The notes under the pieces were generated by a model. That model had not been told where the DNA came from. It searched no databases and saw only the letters and a list, made by a program, of their open reading frames with translations. Positions 35,701 to 45,494 of a DNA stretch of 64,000 nucleotides are shown one piece after another. The position numbers and the translations under genes are program-made. Source of the DNA: Symbiodinium natans (taxonomy: Eukaryota; Sar; Dinophyceae; Suessiales; Symbiodiniaceae); contig CAJNDS010002486.1 in the NCBI GenBank assembly GCA_905221605.1, positions 248,001 through 312,000 of the forward strand, given 5' to 3'. Numbering within the stretch: the first letter of the stretch is position 1; each line of letters opens with the position of its first letter.

Positions 35701-36171
35701 TTTGGGGGGCTTTGGGGGGCTTAGAGTGTAGGGTTTAGTTCATTGAGGGTTTGAAATTCTTCAGGTTCAGCCCCAGACCCTAGGAAGGATCCCACGAGAT
35801 TCGACAGACTGCACAAAAGCTCACACCCCAGAGTTCATGGTCATGAGTCCACATGCTGCGAACTCTTCGCAACCCTGGTCACTCTAAACATCCCTAAACC
35901 CTGAACAGATTCCCTAAACTCAGAACACTCAACTCCAAACCCTAAACTCCAAACCCTAAACCCCAAACCCTAAACCCCTAAAACCCTAAACCCCAAACCC
36001 TAAACCCCTAAAACCCTAAACCCCAAACCCTAAACCCCAAACCCTAAACCCCAAACCCTAAACCCTAAACCCGCAGGGGGAGGCAGCGGCGATGTCGCTG
36101 CCGGCCCAGCCAATGCTTCCAACCCTCCCGCGCCGGCGCAGGCCCCCCTGGGTCGTCGGAACAATTACTGA
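29773..36171 (+). CDS. Tandem PH-domain protein, 3' part of a many-exon gene
   Basis: Pleckstrin-homology modules usually bind phosphoinositides or proteins at membranes. Exons: 29773-29838, 30055-30094, 30890-30942, 31499-31543, 31794-31870, 31995-32052, 32457-32508, 32744-32826, 33145-33192, 33282-33348, 34232-34269, 34618-34696, 35303-35377, 36077-36171, all in one frame with a TGA at 36169-36171. The first PH-like half has VFRSGGHDLCLYFACTGG and then the C-terminal helix ERDRWVEKIGSLC. The second starts AGFLLQGCNMDTCQLVYAEL, continues AKLTLYRDEWCDRE and VSTRSGVHCNVFGID, and ends in the helix DADEKELWLRAVSNVK, whose Trp is the PH hallmark. The C-terminus is disordered (Pro/Gly/Ser) and ends PLGRRNNY. 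Donors are GT, GC (30943, 32509, 33349, 35378) and GA (29839, 31871, 32827, 34270). The 5' end is not resolved and may reach 23.3 kb. Confidence 0.75.
30805..30880. repeat. CCCTAAA tract before a PH-gene exon
   Basis: Ten nearly perfect heptamers ending 9 bp upstream of the exon at 30890. Confidence 0.95.
30992..31087. mobile_element. MITE-like family A, copy 2
   Basis: Left end GTGTTCGCCCCTTATCCTAG, right end TAAGGAGGAACATCC, with inner CAGTCCTTAA and TTAAGGATGTTTAGTG. It lies inside an intron of the PH gene. Confidence 0.75.
33716..33763. repeat. 28-bp direct repeat, two copies
   Basis: GGGCACTCCAGGAGTCTCTG plus GGGTT repeated with a one-to-two base difference, inside an intron of the PH gene. 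Confidence 0.85.
33886..34205. repeat. CCCCTAAA (octamer) telomere-variant array
   Basis: Starts with about thirteen consecutive C-C-C-C-T-A-A-A octamers, then degenerates into CCCCTGAA, CCCCTCAA and ATCCTACAAA-containing higher-order units (34020-34180). It ends about 25 bp upstream of the PH exon at 34232, and TTTAGGG follows that exon from 34303. Confidence 0.95.
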
Positions 36172-36260
36172 GGTTTAGGGTTTAGGGTTTAGGGTTTAGG
36201 GTTTAGGGTTAGGGTTAGGGTTTAGGGTTTAGGGTTTCGGGCTTCGGGTTGAGGGTTTAG
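35935..36260. repeat. CCCTAAA / CCCCAAA tract, last PH exon, TTTAGGG tract
   Basis: The upstream array alternates CCCTAAA and CCCCAAA and stops 4 bp before the AG acceptor at 36076. TTTAGGG (with two TTAGGG hexamers) starts within 2 bp of the stop codon at 36171. Confidence 0.95.
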
Positions 36261-38213
36261 CGTTCCCTTATGGCCCCCATATACTTACACTATAACAACC
36301 CCCCCCCCCCCGCCCCCTCCTAAGACCCGATATTCCAATTGGAGAGGCTACGGTGGTCTTGAGAGTTCAAGAGCTTAGGGCTTGGGACCTATTTAGGGTT
36401 TAGGATTTGGGGTGGGGGCCTGTGTCCAGATGTTGAAGAGTTGGGTTGGGTAGACTACATTGTGCTCAAATTATTTGTGAAGCTTGCATGGGCATGGCGG
36501 AACCTCGGAGTCTCTGCGGTCCCTGCTGGTGGCCTTCGCCCTAAACCCAGCCCTAAGCCCTCAAGGTGCACACGCTGAAGGTTCCGGAACCAGCCGAGGC
36601 GGACTTCGGGTTCGGACTCTCTGGGCTACCGGGGTTGAGGCTTTAGGGATTGGGGTTTAGGGTTTAAGTTTTAGGGCTTCTATTTGCTGAGATCCCGATT
36701 ACTAGCATCAGAGGTTTCGGGAACTCCCATAGCCGGAGCGTCCATGAGCAGAATGACGAAGGAGGCGGCTGTTTAAGCAGAACCGGCTACTCATGAGTGT
36801 CATTGTCTCCCCCGACAGCATCATTGGGATGATAGGGCCCGCTACGAATTGGACACTATGGTGGGAGGCTAGACATCGGCGTTCAAGAAGCTTGTTGGGA
36901 GGCTTTGAAACACCCCAGAAACTTCGTTTCGCTGGGAAGAACACATACTGGATGAATTCCATTCTCAAGGATCTCCTTCCCTTTCGTCCTTCGTGATCTT
37001 TGCTTTATAGGTCCTTGCCGTAGGTATTGACATGCAGGAGACCATACAAGAAAAGAACGGAGATGTCTTAAGGGGGCCTGAAGCATTTAGGTGGTTTACG
37101 GGATGAGAACTAGCGTCGCTCCCCGATTCTGTGTGCCTATCAGCCACCATTTCCCTTTGTGGATTGTGCCCCCCCCCCCCCCCCCCTCATCCGTTTTGTT
37201 GATCGAGGGCCGCTAACGCCTGACTTCAGAGCCAGACTCCAAAATCCGAATAGCCGTACCAGCCAGTGTGAGAGCCAAAATCCCAGGTCAAGCTCCTCAG
37301 AACTCCAGTGAGAGTGCGTGAGCCGTAGAATAGTACGGCCAACCTTCAACAAAAATACCAGAAGAAACTCGCTTAAAAAGTCATAAGCCCTTTGCACAAG
37401 CCCTACAGGCACCTGATGGTTCCCCCCTAAACTCCAAAAAATGCGGTTCCCCGGACTCAACAGCCAAGGCCCCTGGACACCCGATCGTCGAACGTGACTT
37501 CCCATCTAATTCCTGGTTGTTCGAATGAGGGAATGAGGGCACTATACGCTTAAAGGGATTAAAAAAGGGTACTCATTCCCTCATTCCCTACTAAGAACCA
37601 GCCAGTCCATCCTTCAGGGTTTAGGGTTTTCAGGGTTTTGGGTTTTCAGGGATTTGGGTTTTGGGTTTTGGGTTTTGGGTTTTGGGTTTTGGGTGCCTTA
37701 AGTAGCAACCCACCCAGTCTGTCAGAGCCTGTGCAGGGCGACTTGTCCGAAGGGCTCGGCGGCCCGGTGGGATGTTTTTTCTTTAAGCCCTAAACCCTAA
37801 ACCCTAAGCCCTAAACCCTAAGCCCTAAACCCTGAACCCTAAACCCTAAACCCTAAACCCTACACAGTCTCTTTGTTCGGGAGGGAGGGTTGTTGATGGT
37901 CTAGCAAGTCGATCTTCCAGCTTTGGGGCAATCTTTGGGCTCTGACAATCATCCCCCTGCCGTCCATCCTGGGCCCTGAGCCATGAAAGAGGAGCCTTAG
38001 CCAAGACCATCCAAGGGGCCGCAAGGCCCTAAACCTTACACCCTAACACCATCTAAGCCCTAAGACCATCTAAGACCCAAGGACCCAAAACCCTAAACCC
38101 TAAAGCCCCTAAGTACCCCGAAGTATCCTAAAGACGCTGAGGGCCCTGACAAGCCCAAGGACCCTAAGGACCCTAGCAACACCCGAACCCCGTAAGTGGC
38201 CCTCAACCTCCAG
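36261..38213. other. Stretch between the PH gene and the next exon chain
   Basis: Weak candidate exons: about 36488-36530 (GTSESLRSLLVAFA) and 36569-36602 (VHTLKVPEPAE, after CTCAAG). It also holds a C run at about 37170-37186, a TTTTGGG heptamer array (37640-37692) and a CCCTAAA tract (37786-37865). Open frames on the minus strand near 37140-37505 look non-coding. Confidence 0.4.
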
Positions 38214-40091
38214 GCCGGCGGCCGAAGCTGTTGATGCCAAGGCCTCACCAGGGAAGGGAGTCGGACGGGCACCCCCCTCTCCAAAGAAGTTAAAGCCTTA
38301 AGAACGGTGAGGTCTTTAGGGGGTTTAGGGTTTAGGGTTCAGTGTTTCGGGGTTCAGAGGCCCCAAAGCCCCAAACGTGGGAGGGCGGGGAGGGGCGGGC
38401 TTTGGGTTCCGCATTTCGGCTTGTCGGTATTCGGCTGAGACAAGGGGAAAGCGAGAAGTCGCTGCTGATGATGATGATGATGATGATGAGCTTAGCTTAA
38501 ACACCTACGCTCCCCGCAAAGCCCTCCTTCTACTAGAACTGCTGCAATGACGCCCTAAACTCGACACCCGAAACCCTGTACCCCTAAACCCTAAACCCTA
38601 AACCCTAAACCCTAAACCCTAAACCCTGGATTTTCAGTCCTTTTAACAGTTTAAACCCTACAGGAGGTGGCCGCAGAGCAAACCGATGAGCAGCTCCACC
38701 CTGGCGAAGGCTTGGCTCTTTGGGGTCTTAGGATTTAGGGGGGTTTAGGGTATAGGGTTTTCGGGTTTTAAGGGTTTAGGTTGTTAGGGTGGTAGGGGGG
38801 TTGATAGGGTTCATAGACTTAGGGTTTCAGGCTTTTAGGGCTTGGGTTTGGGTGTCAAGAAGAACGAGAGGGCCGGCCCTCCAATAGGCTAAACCTACAC
38901 ACGAATCCCTAAACCTCTAAGCCCCTAAACCTGAACCCCGAAAATCCTAAACCCCCATAAGCCCTAAACCCTAAACCCTAAACCCTAGACCCTAGACCCT
39001 AAACCCTAAACCCTAAACCCTAAACCCTAAACCCTAAGCCCCTAAACCCTAAAGCCTAAAGCCTAAAGCCTAAACCCTAAGCTGAAGATGTCAGGCTCCG
39101 TGGCCGCTCGCGTTCCCCGGGCCCGAGCTGCCCCGAGGCGACTCAAAGATGTGGCGACCCACGAGGCCGGCTGAGTTCAGGGCTTAGGGCTTAGGGCTTA
39201 GGGTTTAGGGTTCAGGGTTTTGGGGTTTAGGGTTCAGGATTTAGGGATTAGGGTTTAGGTTTAGGGTTTTAGGCTTTTGGGTTTTAGGCTTTCGGGTTTA
39301 GGGTCTAGGGTCTCGGGTTCAGGCTGTTGAGGACCTTGCATGATGTTGCCCCTGACATGGATGTATACATCAGGGAATTGTGCTTTGCCGGGCCAGGCCC
39401 AAGCCCCGAAAACCCTAGACCCTGAACACCCTGCACACCTCAATCAGATCATCTCCCACCTAAACCCTGAACCCTGAACCCTGAATCCTAAACCCTAAAC
39501 CCTGAACCCTGAACCCTAAACCCTAAACCCTAAACCCTAAACCCTAAACCCTGAACCCTGAACCCTCAACCCTGAAAACCTAAACCCCAAGTCTGCTCTG
39601 GGTTCCCCCCACCCTCACCCCCCGTCCCCAAAGTGCCTTCAGGCAACGCTCCGCACGAACACGACCGAGGAGGCGTTTTGGGGGGGTCCTTTTCGGTTTG
39701 GGCTCGAAGGCTGAGGGTTTAGGGTTTAGGGTTTAGGGTTTGGGGTTAGGGTTTGCGGTTGAGGAGGGAGGAGCGAAGAGGCAGCCCGCAAGCCTGCATG
39801 ACTCGCCGCCTAAACCGCCTAAACCCTCTGAGTCCCCAAAACCCTGAAATTGGCAAGCTGGTTTAGGGTTTAGGGTTTAGGGTTTAGGGTTCAGGGTGCA
39901 CACCCCAAACTCCAAACCCCAAACCGCCAAGATGTCCGGATGGAGCATCGCTTAGCACACAGGTGGAGGAGCCAGATGTGGCGGCGGAGAGCCTGCAGGC
40001 CCATCCTTGCCTCGGCGCCCATCTTCGTAGTCTCATGAGCCGTTCTCTGAGGTTGAGGGGCTTGGGGTTCACTACCTTCTACTTTCTTTAG
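38214..40091 (+). CDS. Basic Ser/Pro/Arg-rich protein, 3' exons
   Basis: Unrecognised. Four exons join in frame: 38214-38288 (AEAVDAKASPGKGVGRAPP, GT donor), 38664-38709 (RWPQSKPMSSSTLAK, GC donor), 39088-39165 (MSGSVAARVPRARAAPRRLK, GC donor) and 39643-39672 (ATLRTNTTEE, GC donor). A likely last exon at 39932-40091 (DGASLSTQVEEPDVAAESL) ends in TAG. Its phase requires one more small exon, or a different boundary, between 39672 and 39932. The sequence is low in hydrophobic residues and probably disordered. CCCTAAA tracts end just before 39088 and TTTAGGG-type tracts begin just after it. Confidence 0.5.
38960..39080. repeat. CCCTAAA tract with CCTAAAG variants
   Basis: Heptamers end in four CCTAAAG units a few bases before the exon at 39088. 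A TTAGGGC / TTTAGGG array (39176-39320) follows the exon. Confidence 0.95.
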
Positions 40092-40964
40092 GATAGGGGC
40101 TTGGGGTTCAGAACTTTCTACTTGCTTTAGGGTTGCAGCAAGCTTTCGGAAGAGGTTCACTTTGGGATTGCAGCAAGCAGCCATTCTCACCCGTTTCCGA
40201 AACCGTTGGCAGCATCTGTGCTTTGGTTGTCACGTTTCATGAAGCTCAGGGTGGTGTTGTACCACAGTGAGGTGACTTGCTAGTGCGGGATGGAAGAATT
40301 CTGGAGGGCGTTGGCCGCAACAGCATAGACAGCCGAATCAATGGGGCTCTATCAGCAAGCTCTGTAGGCTTCAAGCTTCAGAACCCCATATCCAGAACCC
40401 CAAAGGCCATTTGCTGTCCTTTCGAGAATGCCGAGGGCCTGTTCACCTCTCGAAGAAGGTGTAGCGTTGGAGGTCAGCTCACCGACAATTCCTTACCACA
40501 GCCAGAACCAGGCTTGGCAAGGCACAAAGTAGCAGCAAACACCAAGCAGCACAACTTCTTTCCTCACTTCCTGCTGCCGTTTGCCAAAGTAGCAGATCAT
40601 TTTTCAGACGTGTGAACCGTTTCAGGTAGCAGTGGCAGTCGTGTAACGATGGGCATCGCAGCAAGAAAAGTGATGATAGCAAGAAGAAGAGCCCGAATTC
40701 CAGAACGACAACGGTAACACCAGCAATCTCTCCAACCGCTTACTTTTTGATTTGCTTTTTGGGCGCGACACTACGTTGCGCTCTCGAAACGCTCAGTGCG
40801 GTCAGTCGGTAGACGAAAAAGCACAGCTGCCGACCACCTCGTAGCGTCTCTTCGTTCCCTCGTTTAGTCAGTGCAGGCGACCTCAGCCACATATGGGGCA
40901 CCATACACTATGCCGTATGCAGTAGGGCAGGTATCGAGAGGTTCGACGTAGCGCGGGGGCGGGA
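40092..40964. other. Intergenic stretch without telomeric repeats
   Basis: The start contains a near-duplicate (GGGGCTTGGGGTTCA with following TTTCTACTT, near 40058 and 40096) overlapping the end of the preceding exon. The rest, about 50 percent GC, probably includes the 3' UTR of the previous gene and the 5' region of the membrane protein. No exon is supported. Confidence 0.4.
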
Positions 40965-41351
40965 ATGTACCTACTGAAGTGGCTCCTTCTCGTCCTTTCT
41001 GCCATTGAGCTGCTGCCGCTGACGCGGCTATGGGCGCTTCAGGAGCAGCCCTGCGACGTGTCGCTCTTCATCGCGCCGCGCCACTCTAACGACGACGTCA
41101 AAGTTCTCCTGACCTTGTTCCTTTCGACGATGGTCGTGCTTCGCTTTGTGGGCTTCGCGCGCGGAGCCGCCATGTCTCTGCCGGAGAAGTGGGGCCTCAT
41201 CGTCGCCCACGCGATGGAGGCCGTACTTATGGGCACGCTGTACAGGGCAAACGTGCTGCCGCGACGGCACGTGCTACCGTCCCTCAAGCGCATCGAGGTG
41301 GACGTCATTATGGGCTTCTGGGTTGCAGCCAGGAGCGGAATACAAAAATAG
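40965..41351 (+). CDS. Small multi-pass membrane protein
   Basis: A single-exon frame of 128 residues with ATG at 40965 and TAG at 41349-41351. Three or four hydrophobic segments: residues 3-20 (LLKWLLLVLSAIELLPL), 47-65 (VLLTLFLSTMVVLRFVGFA), 75-93 (KWGLIVAHAMEAVLMGTLY) and a short C-terminal one (VDVIMGFWVAA). A basic loop RANVLPRRHVLPSLKR precedes the last. Codons are strongly G/C-ending, supporting a real gene. Size and layout recall ERG28-type ER membrane proteins, but the sequence similarity I can judge is weak, so no name is given. It has no telomeric tract. Confidence 0.65.
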   Translation: MYLLKWLLLVLSAIELLPLTRLWALQEQPCDVSLFIAPRHSNDDVKVLLTLFLSTMVVLRFVGFARGAAMSLPEKWGLIVAHAMEAVLMGTLYRANVLPRRHVLPSLKRIEVDVIMGFWVAARSGIQK

Positions 41352-41369
41352 TAGAGTAACTTATAGCTG

Positions 41370-41492
41370 ATATGGCCTTTTCTCTCAATTATGGTCCCGT
41401 TTGCGGGGTCCTCATTCTAAGGCGGCCCCTCCTACTTAAGGCATCTAAGGTTCCCTGCAAGAAGGGACCCATTATTTTGAGAACTGACCATG
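41370..41492. mobile_element. MITE-like family B, copy 2
   Basis: Inverted ends: TATGGCCTTTTCTCTCAATT then ATGGTCCC at left, and GGGACCCATTATTTTGAG then AACTGACCAT at right. The centre holds AAGGCGGCCCC as in copy 1. It begins 18 bp after the stop codon of the membrane protein. Confidence 0.7.
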
Positions 41493-42749
41493 TGGTTTGT
41501 TTTGTATGGCAGAGTTGAAGCAAGCCAAGGCTTCATTGCCGTCAACCCCTGGCTCCTGCTGCTTCTGAGAACTTCGGAGGGGTCCTCTTCCAAGTCGAAA
41601 GCCGAGTGAGACGCCTGTTGAGCTGCGTCTTAGGGTTGAGGGCTTAGGGTTCTGAAGCTAGAAAAGCAGTATGAAGAGTTGAGCATTAGGATGCGAACGT
41701 GTTAAGTTCATGCTACTGCTTGTCGTGATGTCACATGCTGCAATCCATTCCATGAATAAAGTCTGCTGAGTTCACAAGCGGCCACTGTCGTGGACCCCGA
41801 AGCCTCCCCCGAATGCTAGCTGCTTTCCTCATCCGCCGCACGGTTGGAACGAAATGCGTCCTGCAAAGCTCCACTGGGCATGGCTACAGTGATCTCTGAA
41901 CACATTGAAGCTCTTTGAGCCTTTTCACGAGCTTCGCGGCTCCGGGCTCTCAGCGATTTAGGCTTTATGCCCGGAAGCCGACATCACAAAAGTAGAGCTG
42001 CAAGCCTAAAGCCAAAGAACCCCAACGGCAGAGTTCAGGCTTTAGGGTTTCGGCGGTTCAGGGCTTAGGGTTCAAGCGAAGCACCCAAACGCTCCCAAGC
42101 GTGCCAGGCGCCTCCAACGCACGCGGCGCCGGGGCCTCTCAAACTTGTCCCTTTTATTATTATTTTTTTTTTTGAAAAATGGCTTTAGGGGGATGAGGGG
42201 TTACTTAGGGGTTTAGGGTTTAGGGTTTAGGGTTTAGGGGTGTACGGGGCCTGGGATGCAGGCGGAGGTTTAGGGACTTCCCCGCATCCCGCTTCCCGGG
42301 ATATGGCAGGAGGAGCCCAGGGGCATGATCCCTAAATCATGCAGGGATCCTCTTCGCTCATGCAGGGAACAGTCCCCCAAAACCCTAAACCCTAGACCCT
42401 ACCCCTAAGCCCTAAACCCTAAACCCTAAACCCTAAGCCCTAAGCCCTAAACCCAAAACCGGACGTTCCACGCCGTGGCCTAGTTTTTGGGAATCTTCCT
42501 GAACCTTTTTCTCAAGATGGTAGGCGACCTGGGGAACTGCTGTGGCTCCTTAGCCCTTTACGCGCACAAGACCCTTATCCTCATGGGACTCTCCCTTGAA
42601 CACTTAAGGTTGTACCCTTGGGTTTGGGGACCTCTTTTAAAAGATCCTCTGAGGGAAGATTAGGAGAACCTCTGAGGGGTACATCTTTGGCGGTTCAAAT
42701 TTTTAACTCCCTGGAGATCCCTGACCATCCTCGCCGAGGTCGCACCAAG
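41493..42749. other. Non-coding stretch with telomeric tracts
   Basis: TTTAGGG at 42205-42240 and CCCTAAA at 42380-42455. A weak exon candidate lies at about 42107-42146 after GTGCCAG. An A/T-rich run (TTATTATTATTTTTT) is at 42155-42172. No gene is assigned. Confidence 0.4.
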
Positions 42750-45059
42750 CTCTGGTGCCCCAGCTGAGCCTGGAAGGCCACGAGATCAGTGAAAAGGCTG
42801 GAGCGTGCACGGGAGTTTAGGATTTGGGGTTAGGGTCTTAGGGTTTTAGAGTTTAGGGTTTGGGGTTTGAGGGTTTAGGGCCAGAAGCAGAAGATACCCC
42901 AGCCCGGAACTTGGTTTAGGAGAAGCCAGTCTGCGGAGCTTAGGGTGAAGGATTCAGGGTCTTTGTTCCCCAGGGAAAGGGGAACTAGGTACCGTGTAGA
43001 ATCCCGTTGAGGGACTCCTTGAGGTAGCTAATAGTACGTAGTAACTTTATATAATCTGCTTCGATCACCCTTTAAGGGGCATTGGGGTGACGGGATTGCT
43101 ATCGGTTAGTCAGGGCCTTCTTGGGGGGGGGGGGGGGGGGGGGGTGCTTAAGCTGCTCGACCTTAGTCACGTATAGACGGCGTGGGGTTGGATGAAAGAA
43201 AGAATAGCTCTCGATCATCAAAACGAAGCATCGGGCTGCTTGGACAGCTGCGCAACACTTCTGGATGTGATGCATTCACAACCTTGTGAGAGAGAGATGC
43301 CGTCCACTGTCAGGCTTTCACAGCATATCGCATGGCACGATGCACTCGATGTCACCCTCTTTGAACAAAACTCCTCAGCATACACGCCCATTTACGACAA
43401 CACCCTAAACCCTTTACCCTAAACACCCTGAACCCTAAACACCCTAAACGCCCTAAGCCGTTTTGGTTTTGGGAGGAGGTGTGGGGTCTCCCCCTTGCTG
43501 AGAGACACAGGCCCTGGAGTGCATCGCCAGCTGTAGCGGCGCGCAGCCTCGCCTCGTGGCCCCGCCCGCGGACCCAGTGTCCTTGACGCGCCCCAAGCCC
43601 TAGAAACACCTAAAGCCCAAAGCATCCTAAACCCCTTTCCCCCGAAAAGCCCTAAACCCCCCAAACCGCTAAACCCCGAAAAGCCCTGAACCCAGAAAAA
43701 CCCTAAACCCCTAAAGCCGCCAACCCCTAAACCCCTAAAACCCTAAGGTGCTTAAAACTTAATTCCGCACATCCCCCAACGCTTTGCCCCTGGAAACCTA
43801 AGAGGTGCCTGTTCGAGCCAAGGGCCTCAATGCCTTAGAAGCCCTGAGACGTGAGACCCTCGCCACATCGGAACTGCGACGCGCCATGAACTGGTTTAGG
43901 GTTTAGGGTTGCATCGGCACACTAAACTCCCCTTCTGGTCGACTAAAGAGGGTTTGGTTGAGGGTGCTTGAACCACTTTGGGGTATCGCTTTCGCTGGAG
44001 GAGCGCAGATCGTACGTGGTGCTCGGGGTGGCAGGTTCTCAGGGCCTTGTTTTCAGCTTCCGTGATGTTTAAGGTTGCCTTTGTCTTGTTTGAGTGAGGG
44101 TCCCTCCATACCTCCCCCCCTCCAAACGGTACTCAAGAACGTCTGAGGGAAGATTGGCCCTAAACCCTGAACCCAGACCCCCTTTGGCCCTGCGACCATG
44201 GGTGGGTCGGTGTGCCTTTCCAAGGATTGAGGCCCTTGTCTCGGCATCGGTAGTTGTAGTTGCCTAGGGTCAAAAGGTTGGTGACCTCCAAAGCCTTCAA
44301 CTTAAGCTGGCAATTAGGCACCTTCTATCCCCTTATACATTGCCCCTTAAGGGGTTCTGTCAGGTGCCTCCTTACCCCAGCCCCGACGCTGGGATCAAAA
44401 CCGCGCACCCCCATGTGCGCCGAGGAGTCACCCACATCAGGGCATTGCCATCTGAGGGACCCGAAAGGCCGCCTGATCGAGACACAAAAGGGGGCCTAAG
44501 CAGAAAACATCAGAAAACAATTGAATAGTATAAATAAAAGGTAGGAACCACAAAAGAAGAAAACGATACTGGGAAGAACGCGAATAAAGACTAAAGAGAA
44601 CTGGAACCACAAGAATAATCTAGGACAATCCCATCCTTCCGCGTGCAAGCAAGATGCTTGCCAGTTTCACCCCTGAGAGCTCAATGAGGCGCTCCTGCTG
44701 GGATTTGCGACCTTGGCCTACCCGAGTTTAACCGCCCAAAGTGCCTGGTGCCGCAGTTGCCTATACAGATCCCCCCTCAATGGCGTAAGCACCCCTAAGC
44801 CCTCAGCCCTAAACCCCAAACCCTAAACCCTAAACCCCAAACCCCAAACCCTTAAGGGTATGTGTGCTCAGCATAGAACCTGCGTCCCAGGAAAGAGCAG
44901 AGAGCTTAATGTCTCCCAACGGCTGCCGAAGAGGCCCCGAAAATGAAGGATTGGAGCGCGGCTGAGTGGCTACAAGCCTTGGGGGCTTCCAGGGTTGCAG
45001 CACAAGTAGTCATACCTAACGGAAGAGAATACATGCATAGCATGCAAAATTTATCATAG
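42750..45059 (+). CDS. Exon chain ending in a SAM-like segment
   Basis: Plus-strand exons: 42750-42796 (LVPQLSLEGHEISEK, GC donor), 43511-43576 (ALECIASCSGAQPRLV, GT donor), 43842-43893 (LRRETLATSELRRAMN, donor GTTTAGGG) and about 43994-44028 (ERRSYVVLGVA). A last exon at about 44930-45059 (MKDWSAAEWLQALGASRVAA) has TAG at 45057-45059. The last resembles the first two helices of a sterile-alpha-motif domain (W-x5-WL-x2-LG), a protein-interaction module, but the remaining helices are not evident. Phases between 43576 and 43842 are not reconciled, so an exon may be missing. The middle exon cluster is flanked by CCCTAAA- and TTTAGGG-type repeats. Confidence 0.4.
43123..43144. repeat. Poly-G run, 22 nt
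   Basis: Uninterrupted G22 in an inferred intron. Its length may be unreliable in the assembly. Confidence 0.95.
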
Positions 45060-45071
45060 CAATATTCGAGA

Positions 45072-45494
45072 TTATACAAGATAACAACACATAATGTACA
45101 ACATAGCCATCATAGTCACAATAATAGTAAGAATAATGAATGCAAGAACCTGCGGCTTCATGGGAGTCCGACAGCACATAAAGTAAGGCTGCTTGTTTTC
45201 ATAATGCCCCCCACATACATGAGAGAAGCTAGGCGGGTTGTGAACTGAATCGTGGCAAGGAGAGGGCCCAACAAAGCTACAACTGCTAATAAATGGACCC
45301 AATTTGCTCCCCCGAAGTGTGTGAACACAGGGAGCGGTGTATGCCAGCTTTAGTTTCGTGCCGCCCTTTGAGAAGTAGGCGGCTTCACTCGAGGGCCTAT
45401 TTGAACTTGCAGGTTCGCTCTTTGTCCAGTCTCGGTGCTGCCCTGAGAAGCAATATTTCTTGTTAACCTTCGACATGATTGAATTTTGCTCCAT
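45072..45494 (-). CDS. Hypothetical open frame with C-terminal hydrophobic helix
   Basis: 140 codons from an ATG at 45494 to TAA at 45072. The last 25 residues (AFIILTIIVTMMAMLYIMC...) are hydrophobic like a tail anchor, and several Cys residues lie before it. Against it: third positions are not G/C-biased, it is antisense to its neighbours, and it begins right behind the stop of the preceding plus-strand exon. It may be a chance frame. Confidence 0.2.
   Translation of the reverse strand: MEQNSIMSKVNKKYCFSGQHRDWTKSEPASSNRPSSEAAYFSKGGTKLKLAYTAPCVHTLRGSKLGPFISSCSFVGPSPCHDSVHNPPSFSHVCGGHYENKQPYFMCCRTPMKPQVLAFIILTIIVTMMAMLYIMCCYLV

Noticed and set aside
40965-41351. Firm ERG28 assignment for the small membrane protein
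   Set aside because: Only size and hydrophobic layout agree; sequence signatures could not be confirmed by eye.
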